Origin: Haliclystus octoradiatus
Taxonomy: Eukaryota; Cnidaria; Staurozoa; Stauromedusae; Haliclystidae
Direction of reading: 5' to 3'
Assembly: GCA_916610825.1 (NCBI GenBank)
Contig: OU744453.1
Location: 16,557,807 to 16,621,806 of the forward strand
DNA length: 64,000 nucleotides
Below the pieces are notes generated by a model, which saw nothing but the letters and a program-made list of their open reading frames with translations, was not told where the DNA came from and did not search any database. Position numbers and translations under genes: made by a program. Positions 1 through 12,000 of this stretch are shown here, one piece after another (within the stretch, counting starts at the first letter, position 1; each line of letters opens with the position of its first letter).

Positions 1-396
1 CAAATTAATTCAAATGTCATGATTCGACCATGACAAACTGTAACTGGGGTAACCAAGAACATTGCTTTGAATTATGGCTCGTCAGCTCAAGCTTTTCTAA
101 ATATATTGAACCATACTCAAAATCATACATGGACATGAAGGATTTTTTGAAACTTATAAGATATTTCTACTTTATAAATGAAGTATTAAACACTTACTTG
201 TGCTATATGGGTTATTTAAGCACCCATGCTGCTATAAGGCACTCAAAGTGCTGTGAAGCAGTGGCATTTGATTTTCTTACACCTACCTTGTGCCTCATTA
301 TGCAACGCTTGTGTTTATTCAACCCGTATTGCACACAAAGTGTTTAATATTTGTATATAACAACTTTTAATGTAACACTTTGAGGGAGGACTTGAT
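1..396. other. Non-coding sequence, nothing recognised
   Basis: AT-rich sequence. The open frame at 30-347 shows no family resemblance and no splice context. Confidence 0.4.
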
Positions 397-800
397 ATGT
401 ATACTCCTGCGAAAAACTGTTCAGGAGTTCATGAACAGTTTGTAAATATTAAATAGCCCCTAGTTTCATGAACAGTTCATGAACTCCTGAACTACTTCTT
501 GTAGAGGTATTTTAGGAGCAAGAGGGAAAATAATTACTCATTGGCATCAAAACCCCTATGCGAAATTTTGACTGAATTCATTAACTTCATGAACCTCGTG
601 AACACCTTAGTCCACAAACCTATCATTGATTTTTCACAAGCTGTTTTATGTGAGTTTTGTTCTGTTTATACAGGAGCTGGTAAGAATTTTTTGTTGCATT
701 TATCGTTTAACCACAAACCGGGCGTTTTTGCACCTTGGGCCTTGTCCAATTCCCTAACAACTGCACTTTTTGATGAACAGTTCATGGACACTTTATGCAC
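397..800. repeat. Diffuse copy of the GTTCATGAAC palindrome element
   Basis: It starts with CTCCTGCGAAAAACTG, the terminal motif shared by this family, then has several TTCATGAA palindromes near 425-500, 585 and 775. The right end is not clear. It is an older copy of the family seen more cleanly at 7249-7424 and 59687-59889. Confidence 0.5.
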
Positions 801-1154
801 TAATTATTTTGAGTGGCTTGTTTTTCGTGGACTTTTTTATAAACTCTCTGTGAGCCAGTAGTGTATATGAGACCGGTTGAAATCGTGAAATACACATTTC
901 ACATTATTTACAGAAAATTGAAACATTGTAACAACTACTTAGAGTTTCGTCAATCATCATCATCAATTTATTTCTTTTACCTCAAATTCTACATTCACAA
1001 AAAAAATTGTGAAGTTGCAGAAGGCATGTTTTACAGAATGTCGAGCAATGTATATATGTAAATAATGTAATTTAAGTTTTGTATATATGTATATAATGTA
1101 GTTTAAGCTATGTATATATGTATTTGATATTATGCTATTGTTATTGCTAAAAGT

Positions 1155-1775
1155 TAATTTAAAATGTACTGTACATTTCTACCAAATTCTTAGATGATAG
1201 CCAAGCTGTAAATAAATGTCTGTTGTTAATTTTTAACATGTCAGCATTGGTATACTTTGAAAGTTCATTGTATAATTTGCCACCAACTCTTACAACTGAG
1301 TTTTTTCCCCATGCTAGATTGTATCTTGCAATTTCAAAATCATGACGTTTCCCTGCCCGTGTGTTGCTACTTTTGAATCGGAATGACTCTGATATATATG
1401 CTGGCGCACAGCTGTGTTGCACTTGCCATGCAATTTGTGTAGCAGAGACGAGGCTTTGCTGCCATAGTGATTTTATAGGCATCTTCATTTCTGAAAAGCA
1501 TTCGGATGAGCTGAATGACGGTTTCTTGTGAAGCACTAGCCTGATTTCAAAAGGATTTATCTATGTGATTTTGAAGTTGTTTCGTAAGGGAGCATAGGAA
1601 TGAATTAGCAAAAGTATAATTTGTACGATAAACACTTTTATAAGCGAAAGTTTGCAATTTTCAGGTAAAAATGATTGTAGTCTTGCTATGCAGGATGCTT
1701 TGGCGGACACTTTGTTATATATCGCGTCAACATGTTCTTTGTATGTTAATAAAATGACGTTAATCAATAGAAAAC
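1155..1775 (-). pseudogene. LINE reverse transcriptase C-terminal fragment
   Basis: Two minus-strand frames (1767-1561 and 1536-1159) together look like the region after the catalytic palm of a Jockey/CR1-type reverse transcriptase. The first has EHVDAIYNKVSAK and the segment around SFLPENCKLSLIKVFIV. The second ends with the usual ARYNL..GKNSVVRVGGKLYNEL tail. The frame changes between them and no catalytic motif remains, so this is a 5'-truncated dead copy. Assignment to the LINE class is by family resemblance. The exact clade is not determined. Confidence 0.7.
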
Positions 1776-2090
1776 TGTTTATTCTATCCTGGTACGAAAT
1801 TTCATTTTACTAAACCAACAAACAAATGAGCTACAAGGAAAAGAAAGTTTTTATGAATCATTGAAGACAAAAAGGGTACAAATTTAACTGCTAATTAAAT
1901 CGTTATTTGTCATCATTATTTTTCAAAATCAAAAATACTCCATATACGATATCTCAGTATGCATGTCTATCTCAGTATGCATGTCTACATGTATAAAAAG
2001 TTTAAACAAAATCAATTTTCTTTTGTAACTAACATGTTTGATTTGACCTGAATTGACCCATATAAGACCTTAATTACGAGGCATTCATAG
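1776..2090. other. Non-coding stretch
   Basis: AT-rich sequence with a short direct repeat (ATCTCAGTATGCATGTCTA) near 1950-1987. No coding signal seen. Confidence 0.4.
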
Positions 2091-2946
2091 AACCCCTGCG
2101 AAAAACAATGCTAGAGTTCATAAAAGTAATAGTATAGTAATGTAGACGGTGTCGCCCTACCGAAGGCACCCGTACCACTCCTCTATTTCTAGATGAGTGG
2201 CTTTTTTTGCTGAGAGCAATGATTTTAAACGCTCTTTGTTGATCTCAGCCGCGACATTGCAGATCAGTTACAACAGATTTCATGGCAGATAGGTCTTGAT
2301 TGTCAATGCGCAACGATGCGCCGCAGCTACTGAAAATGCAATTCCCTCTGGACCATTCCATCTGCCATCCTCAGATGGTACTCATTTGATGTTTCAGATA
2401 AAGTCAAGGCTGAGTTGACCTTAGGGGGATTTGAACTACGGTCGATCAGATATGATCTGATCTGAAGTTCGGTTGCTCTGCCATCTGAGCTGATCCTCCT
2501 ATTTCATGAAATCACCTAATCCTGCTAGAGTTCATGAACAATTAATGAACAGCTTATGAATGTTAATTTGGCCCTAAATTGAAACTGTTCATGAACAGTT
2601 CATAAAAGTATATGAACAGTACATGAATTGTTCATGAACAGTTCATGAAATGTTCATGAATTTTTGAGCAATTTCACGTTCATGAACCAGTTCATGAACC
2701 GGTTCATGAAGTGTTCATGGACTGTTCATGAACTGTTCATGAACCAACAAAAAATGTTCATGAAATGTTCATGAACTGTGAATGAAGTGTTAATGAACTC
2801 ATGGATTTTTTTCGCAGTGGTGTTCATGAACTGTCTGTCAAGAACTGTCTGCCTGAACATATCATCAACAGCTTATGAATAGTAAATGAAAATTGGGGCC
2901 ATTTAACATTCATGAACCGTTCATGAACTCTTGAAATGTTTCCACA
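2091..2946. mobile_element. Palindrome-rich TIR element, interrupted by a SINE
   Basis: The left end is CCCCTGCGAAAAACAATG and the right end is CCACAGGGG. Between them are at least a dozen TTCATGAA or GTTCATGAAC palindromes (2525-2930). AA flanks both ends, which suggests a 2-bp target duplication. An internal terminus-like TTTTTTTCGCAGTGG near 2808 may mean two copies are fused. A tRNA-SINE (2122-2522) is inserted near the left end. There is no coding capacity, so it is non-autonomous. Confidence 0.65.
2122..2522 (-). mobile_element. tRNA-derived SINE, copy 1
   Basis: Read on the minus strand, the right end is tRNA-like: GGATCAGCTCAGATGGCAGA resembles box A and GTAGTTCAAATCCCCC resembles box B. 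A body of about 300 bp follows and ends near ACCGTCTACATTAC. The insert is flanked by a 13-bp direct repeat, TGCTAGAGTTCAT (2109-2121 and 2523-2535), as expected for target-primed insertion. It is nearly the same as the copy at 11224-12004 and sits inside a GTTCATGAAC element, so it arrived later. Confidence 0.8.
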
Positions 2947-3020
2947 GGGGAAGTCGCATAAACAGAATTTTGCTTGTCACTGTATATGTATTGCTGATGA
3001 CTTCTATTTAATATTTATAG

Positions 3021-6000
3021 GGCTGATCATTTTGAGTGTGATGTCATAGAATCTATTCTGCAATTTAAACCATTTTGGGTATTTGCATACGAGACATATC
3101 TTCAAGAATATAAGGTATGCCTATTTTTATAGGAATTTATTTTACGCAGAATCTAAATCTGTAGGCTATTATAATCATGTATAATACAACAACGAAAAAA
3201 GACTTATCTTTTACAAATATTGGTTTGCCTGCAGTTTTTCATTTATTTTATTTTTATTTTTTAATTATACTTGTAGGAGAAGGTACATCCTGAAGTAAGC
3301 AATATTGTTGACATAAGGTAAATGACATTTAACAAGCTTGATGAAAATAAAATATTATACAGTATTGCAGGGAACAATTTCATTTTTCAAACTTGATCTG
3401 ACATTTTTAATTCCAGGACCCAAACGGGTCCCAGGTATCCCGGTATCTAGTCTGGAAACCCGGTTAGTCAATTCCTGCCATTGCGATCCCATATACCAAA
3501 CCAGTCATTCCACTGTTGAAGAGAATTATTATTATTATTGTCAAGAAATATTATCAAGTATATGAATAGAAAAAAAAATAAAAAAATTGTCAATAGAAAT
3601 ACAAAATTGATCGGCCATTTGCTGATGAACGATCGCTATATTGTTTTATTGTTCTCTGCAGTATTAAGTGTTGGTGTTTTCTTATTTCGATTTTATTTCT
3701 ATTGCAGAAAAAGCAAAGGATTTGCTCAATATATACACAAGCAAGGAAAAGAAGGTGGCTTATTATTCATTTGATAAACATTTTCTTTAACCAATTTGTC
3801 TCCATTGTACGAGATAAGTTGAGATCCTAGTTTGACCAAAAATCAGAATTTGTGATCGTTGTAAAACAGATTTAATAGGATTTATATAGACATTCTTCCT
3901 TTGAAATTCCAATGGTTTATTTGTGATGTAAACTGGATTTCATTGTATTTGGTATTCTCAATTTTATGACTTTGGAATTGCAAATAAACCATGCCATGGT
4001 AGTTTCGTAATCTATTTTTTGGATGGTTTATGTATCAAAAGTCAAAGTTTCTGTTCCAATTAGTGGTTCTTTGGCATCACCGAAATTGGATACAAAGTGA
4101 CCAGCTTAAGTGCAAGTCAATTTTGCCAATCATTGCTGTTGCTTTTATCTGAGTTTTCACTTATCCAAAATTGTTTAACAATTATTTGACTAGAAAATAT
4201 TGTATAAAGTCTCAGATTCAGATTGCAGTTAAGCACGAATATCACTTATCCGAATTGTAGTTAAGTGGGTTACATTGTATTGTTTAATTTGTAAATGTCT
4301 ATTGCTTCTTTTGTTATGTTTTGGGCAAAACTTTCCAAGAAAATTTAGGAAAAACTTTAGATTTCGTAAGGTAAAAACTTTTTTCAGTCTCCGGTCTTCA
4401 GAATATGAATGATTGTTTTGAAGCTCATGTATATTGCCCCAATTTTCATTCTACTATCAAGTTTTATGTGATAGACCCTTAAATACAGCCCAAAAAAACA
4501 ATTCAGGAGTTCATGAACATTTCATGAACATTTGTGGCCATTTAACATTCCTAGACTGTTCGTGAACTGTTTGTGGGCTGTTCATGAACTCTTTAACTGT
4601 TTAAAAAAATATGTAAGTACTTCATAAATGTATCAAATTATCATCAAAATGTAAATAATGTCACCCTCGTGAACTTTCAATCAACTTTTTTATGAACTGC
4701 TTAAGCATGCTAAGCTAAATTTTTCGGACTGTGCCCTGTGATTGTGCATAGAAAAAATCCGAACTTGAACAAATAGTTGTTAATTTGCTGTTCATGAACT
4801 TTCAACCTATAATTTCAGGGGAAGGCCATTATAGGGTAGGGGTCTTTGTAGTGCCATATCGCTCGATTGTTAACATTTATGTTACTATTTTCAAGATACT
4901 TAATCGAACAGAAATTCCTCTAGTAAAGTGTTAAATTAGAACAGGAAATGGAAATGTTGTGTTAAATGTTTAATCCGTGTTTGACTTCACTGATACCAAC
5001 ACGCAAGATGTTGGGAGAGACAAGATACCATTGGAAAAATAAAAGTACAGTCAAACCTATTATACCGTAAGTATATAAGTCGACCCGAGTATAAATGCAG
5101 GGAATAAATCAAACCCTGATTTTTAGATGAAATAACTTGGAAAAATGTTAAGTATAATTCACCCCAAAATTTGTATTGTAAACAAAGACACAAGTATACA
5201 AAATTACATTTTTCAGGAGAAAAAGGTGGCCTAATGTCACGCCAATACAGTAACAATCACCTCTGTACAGTGACCACTTGTCCATATGGTCAAAATTGCA
5301 ATGTCTATAATAGTATTTTCTATTGAATTAACCTTGTATATGAAGGTCAATATAATGGGTAATTTGTATCTTCCTCTCATAGCTTGCGGCTATGTACATG
5401 TTTCACTGTATGTAGATTTTAATTATGAATCTAAATGTTACTGTTTGTCTGTTATATTCAAATATTGAAGATATGCATGCTTCCTCTCAATTAAATTTCT
5501 GTTTATAATCTGTGTATACAGTGAAACCTGTATATAACAGCCAGCTACTAGAGGTAGATAAATTGACCACTATATACAGGTGGTCTTTATATATAGGTTT
5601 GATTCAATAGAAAATACTATTTTGGACATTGTAAGAGTGACCACTATAGACAGGTGGTCGCTATATAGAGGTGACCGCTGTAGCAGGTTTGACTTTAATT
5701 GCTATTCTTCTTCATTCAGAACCAATCAAATTTTCCGAAGAAGAAAAAGAACTACTTTTACGTCTCCCTAACAAAGAATATATCCTTTCAGATGTATATG
5801 TATACTTATAATGTATATTAACAATCACTTCAAATACATTTGTAATTGCAAAACTCAAGAGATTTTCGAAAGCTGTTCTAGTAATTTAATTGGCTTACTC
5901 CCGTGTTTGGATCACGCAAGCCAAAACAATTTAGACATCATAAGAGAAAAAACATTCAAAACCCAAACACGGCTGCCGTGCAGTAACCCTTTAATGATTC

Positions 6001-9000
6001 CTAATTGGTTGATTGGTATCACATGATTTCCAGCTATGTCAAAACAATCCACAACATTCCATAGCAACCATTAGAATTATATGGATTTTCATTGCTATGC
6101 CGGGTAATGTTACTGTTTGTCTGCTATATTCAAATATTGAAGATATGCATGCTTCCTCTCAATTAAATTTCTGTTTATAATTTGTGTATATAGTGAAACC
6201 TGTATATAACAGCCAGCTACTAGAGGTAGATAAATTGACCACTATAGAAACCCGCACGGTCTATACCTGACAGTTTTAACCCAATAGATAGAATACATGT
6301 TTTGAAAATAGCGTCTTAAGCTGCGGTAAATTTAATGATCGTTCTGAACAAGAAATTTTTTATGTAATTCAAAGTTCAACTCACAATAATACGATAACAA
6401 GCAGCATCTTGGTAGTTTGGATATTCAAATGTAGATATTTAATATTTAATAATTTAAACATTTCAAACTAATTTAAAATTTAACCAAACCAAAACTGAGA
6501 CTTTACTCTATTATTGCCACTCCAAAACTAAACCGAAATGTTCATTTTGTTGCTTGATTATTATTAAAACTTTTGGAATTGTTTCACTTTTGCAACTTAG
6601 GTTGACGCTAAAGTCAAACTATGTTTGTTTTGAATCTTGAGCGTCAACAACTGATTTAAGCTTTATTAGGCAAATTATCAGACATTGTATAAATACAGTA
6701 GAAACCGTTTATATCGTCACCGGCTATAACAGATTACTATTTATAGCATAATAAATTCAACCGATCTTCCTAGTGAAATATGGTATCTTTCTTCTCATGA
6801 GTAATTGGCTATAACGGCACATTGATCAATAGCGTACTTTTTGAAATTTTCCTAGGGATGTCGTTATAGACGTTTGTTTGAGTATTATTTGCTTACAAGT
6901 TGTGGCTTATTCCTTCCGCATTTCAATTGTGTTATATATACTATTCAAGTCTGTTGTGAAGTACGTACAACCTTAACTGCTACTCACATCTTCTAACTGA
7001 ACGAGAAGAACAATCAGCATTACTCTCATTAGCTGAGATATTATTTGCATATTGTTATGATCATCGAACAACAGAAGGAGATAGTACGGTAGGCTCACTA
7101 TAATATAATTAATATAGATAGCTTGTTACCATAATACGTCATAGAGCTTTTTCGTAAGAGCTCAGTGTGTCCTTTTAGAATTATATAAAGAAAAAATTGA
7201 TAAACCCTGGTGATGTAATCTCAAAAGACGACGGCTCTAGAATATATTCCCCTGCAAAAAACAATTCAGGAGTTCATGAATGTTAAATGGCCTCGAATTT
7301 TCATGAATTGTTCATGAACTGTTTTTGTGAAGGTTCATGAACTGTTCATCAACAGTTCATGAACATTTCATGAAATATGGGGCTATAGAATATTCATGAA
7401 CTCTTGAGTTGTTTTTCGCAGGAGTTTCCAAGAAACATCGGTATGACTTATGCGAAAAAATCCTATCACAGTCAGACATGGCGAAATAAATATATTGTAC
7501 TATAGATAATTGACTAACTGTATATAAAACAATACCGTATGATACTTCCTATCCATGTTGCACAGCGGTAGTAGAGGATACGATTTTATATCTCAGAATG
7601 CTACCCCAATACTAATCTTCATATTTAATAGAAATTGTATGGTGGGAGGTCCGATGTAGGTGCAATAAAGTACCAGGCGGGTGTTGGTTTATATCTGAAG
7701 ACTTTATAGTAACCAAAGTTGAGCGCCAGAGATAAATGTAGAATGTTCAACAGTGGAATTAGTAAGGAAATGCACTTCATAAACCTATCGTATATAGTAA
7801 ATGGGTGCCATGATGCTGAGCAATGTATCCGATGACTACTGTATATATCTTAGCCTACGTCCAGACTAAAACCTTTCTGAAGGAAAGTGTAAAGTCTGTG
7901 TAGCCGACCAAACTAAGCCGTTTTGCTGACACTGCACTAGACTTGCAAATGCAGTGACTCAACCCTATTGGTTAGCTTTGCTCACGTGGTTTTAAGTCGA
8001 TGTCAGCCAATCAGATTGTGGGTATCAGTCGTGTGATAGACGAAAGTGGGGGCACATTTAGGAAGACTTTCGGATTTTGAAGACAATCTCATTTTATGAA
8101 AATGTACAACGTATTTGTGAGTGAGTTAAATTTATTTTAAAATCCAATAACAGTTTTAATTCAGTGAAGCAAAATTCAAAAAAACTATTGACAACTAATG
8201 TTCTATTTTCACATGAATTTGTATCAATCCTATTCGAACGTACGGAGAATTTCGAACGTTTGGTGAACGAGTCTAAAGGAATGTCACTTTATAATGTCAA
8301 CAAAAAATTTACAAATATAGGAATTATAACATTAGGATTTTATAACATTGGGACACAATTGATCAATTCCTCCTTCGGTTAGACAATATACTATACAAAC
8401 AACACAATTTCTACTCAATTTTTGTCTCGAATGAGTTTCATAGACTTTGTCTGTTTTCAACGATTTATTCCCTAGCTCGAGTGTTTTTTAATGTTTAACA
8501 TGTAAACGTGATTTTCACTCACACAACTGAGACTGGAAATTAAGGTTTTTATAAGGTGGCACCAGTCTAGTACAGTGTCAGCAAAACAGCTTTGTTTGGT
8601 CGGCTACGCAGACTTTACACTTTCCTTCCGAAACGTTTTAGTCTTGGACGCAGGCTATATATATATCTTGACTCTAGCAGTTTGACGGCATCTAACATCT
8701 GTTGCCTTATGTTTAGACGGAATCATCCTGGACTATTACCAAATTGAGTGCTACACTTTCTTGGTTAGAGGTATGTCGAATCACACTTGAGTAGGGTACA
8801 AAATCACTTACAAGTACATGAACATGAAATTGACCCGATATTCATGAACTTTGAGCAATTTCAAGTTCATGAACTGATTTGTTTGACACAGTTCATGAAC
8901 CGACAAGCACTGGCGTTTATTATCTAATAAGCAATTGGCACACAGTTTCCTATAAGCTATCGATATTTGGCGCACTAGAAGCACGTAAGATGAAAGCCAA

Positions 9001-12000
9001 GAAGGCATCAGAAAATTATGAGCCACCTGGGCGAGTAATTTTTGCCTTTGAGTTTTCTCCTGAAGTGACTCCAGTGCGCCAAATATCAATAGTTCATAGG
9101 AAACTGTGTGCGCCAATTGCTTTTTATTATAATTAGCACAACTTCTACAAGCACTGACATGACTTTCTTATTCATAAAATGTTTTTGGAAACTCCTGATC
9201 AAATTGGAAATTCTCATTCATGATATCAAATTCCAATTGTGAGATCGATTGTGTTTTCGAACCAAGTTTTGCTATGGTGATTTGGCGTCAAACTATAACC
9301 CGATCAGATTGATCGAATCATTTTTGTTATAATACAATTAACAATTATCTTCTTATAATTATAATTATAATTATAATTCTATAATAAGTATAGGTTTATC
9401 TAATAGCAGACAAAATAGTGCTCAATGTCAACATTTGGCAGAGCGGTAAATAATAATAATAATGGTGATAGATCAAAGAAAACACATTCTTTACTGTAAA
9501 TCCAAGTTTCACGCTACTGCGATCATCAGACAGTTTTTTATTCTATAGAATAGAATAAAATAAAAAACTGTCTGATGATCGCAGTAGCGTGAAACTTGGA
9601 GTTACAGTAAAGAATGTGTTTTCTTTGATCTATCACCATTATCATTATTAATTATAATTCTATATAGGACTTCTGTTATCAAGAAAAATGCTAGATAATA
9701 GATATTATTAATGGCAATATTTTTGACTTTTCAAAATAAAGATTTATTACAATACAGAAGCCAGAATTGTCAAGTGTATTATAAAAAGATGCGAATAATT
9801 AGAAAGAGGACAACGAAATGCAAAGAAGTTTTCATCTAATCAAGTTGATAGCGTTAAAAGTCTCTGAATTATGAAGACATATTTAAACAAACTTGTTGCG
9901 ATGAATTCGTAATATTTCTCAAAACGCAGTTGTTCTTGAATATTTCATGGGATTAATCAAGGTATGGATTAATAATAAAACAATTATCAAACTCGATTTC
10001 GCATGACACTGCGAATTATCAGGCCTAGCGTCTCGGCCTGATAATTCTCAGTGTCGTGCAGCTGTGTCGTGCTCAATCTCGTTAGATTATTGTTAATTAT
10101 CTTGCATTTTTCTTGATAACAGAAGTCCTATATACCAATACTGTCCACATAATACATTAATATGAAATCATGATTTACTAATTACTATATTGGATTATTT
10201 TCTTCCAGGATTTCACATCATTGGAGACAGTTGCTTCTACATGCTATCATCGTTCGTTGTGCTATCCTTTGTACAGGAATTTCGATCTTGCTTCCAAATG
10301 TTGGTTAGACGTTCAAATATTATTTTTACTTGGTAAGTAATACTTTATATTAAAGGGGTTCAATTCACAATTAATTTCCCAACAAACTTACGTTCAAAAT
10401 TGAAACTGGAATTTGAAAACATAGGATGTGTTTTGCCCTTCAGTGCTGAACATAGAACATAAATTCACAGCGTATGAATAATTCATGAAGTTGATGAATA
10501 TTTTTTTAGGGTCCACGAGCAGTTAATGAAGCAGTTCATGAATGACAAACTATCCATATTTTCATGGACAATTTATGAACTGTTTATCAAAACATTGGGC
10601 GGTTTGACGTTCATGAACTGTGAATTAAAAAAGTAATATATGTTAAATCTATCTTAAAGATATCGATAAATGTGTTACAATGTAATATGGGATAATTCAA
10701 ACTGCATGCTAATTAATGTTTCATTAAATCAAACAGGCTGATATGATTAGCTCACATTGAACTTCTATTAATAATATTGTAAATTTTGTAAGCATGCGAA
10801 ACTTTCGACCAATCAGAGGTGGGTATGAAAAGTTTCACGCATTTTTTGCAAACACACTGCAATGCTACAATTTATATGAAAATTTAGTAATTTTTAAAAC
10901 ACGAAAATAATACTTTTTGTTTAACCAAATTGCTTATTTTTGCTGTAGTTGTTTTTATGTCTTGATGGGGGTATTGAATTTCTCGAAAGAAATTTGATGG
11001 GGTATGAAATTTTAAAATGTTTTGATAAACTTAGCCCTCTTTATTAATGCCTCTTACCACCGTTAATGTTATCAGAAGCGTGAAAATAATACATAATGAG
11101 TTCCAGAAAACTTTTTCTTCGAAAGCAGAAATCATGAGTTTCAGTTTTGATTGGTGATTTTCGAGCCCCAAAAGCTGTGTGTCACAATTCCTATACATAG
11201 AAGGTCCTGGTTTCATACATGTAGTAAGTAATGTAGACGGTGTCGCCGCAAATTTTTTTTAACAAACCCATGAAGCGCATCCCTGGCCATCAACGCATGC
11301 GTATAATGAACGAACAGTAACTTGTAAACATTTCGGGAAAAATTAAAACTTCATCTCGACCAGGACTCGAACCAGCATACCCTGGTCTCTACCCATACCC
11401 TGCAACTTCGTCTCGACTAAATCCGAATGAGCTACGCCAACCGACGACAACTCATGAAACAGAAATGAATTTATACTCGACCGAGTAGTTATCACGTGAC
11501 TTGACCCTAACCCTAACCCTAAACGGGTGGATCACGTGATCAGGCCTCATGTTCACCCAAATAGACCAAATGCAAACGAGACAGGGATGCGCTTGATGGC
11601 CAGGGATGCGCTTCATGGGTTTGTTAATAAAAATCTGCGGTGTCGCCCTAACGAAGGCACCCGTACCACTCCTCTATTTCTAGATGAGTGACTTTTTTCG
11701 CTGAGAGCAATGATTTTAAACGCTCTTTGTTGATCTCAGCCGCGACACTGCAGATCAATTTCAACAGATTTCATGGCAGATAGGTCTCGATTGCCAATGC
11801 GCAACGATGCGCCGCAGCTGCTCACAATGCAATTCCCTCTGGACCATTCCCTCCGCCATCCTCAGATGGTACTCGTTTAATGTTTCAGATTAAGTCAAGG
11901 CTGAGTTGACCTTCGGGGGGATTTGAACCACAGTCGATCAGATATGATCTGATCTGAAGTTCGGTTGCTCTGCCATCTGAGCTAATCCTCCTCTGAGCTA

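Noticed and set aside
8164-8382. 72-codon frame preceded by an acceptor-like TTTTAATTCAG, considered as an SHQ1 exon
   Set aside because: It lies inside a TIR element and the SHQ1 frame passes directly from 7088 to 8717 in phase 0.
9985-10075. Hairpin with CTGATAA and GCGAAA read as a fifth hammerhead
   Set aside because: The core would be CTGATAA, which breaks the invariant G, and stems I and III do not pair.
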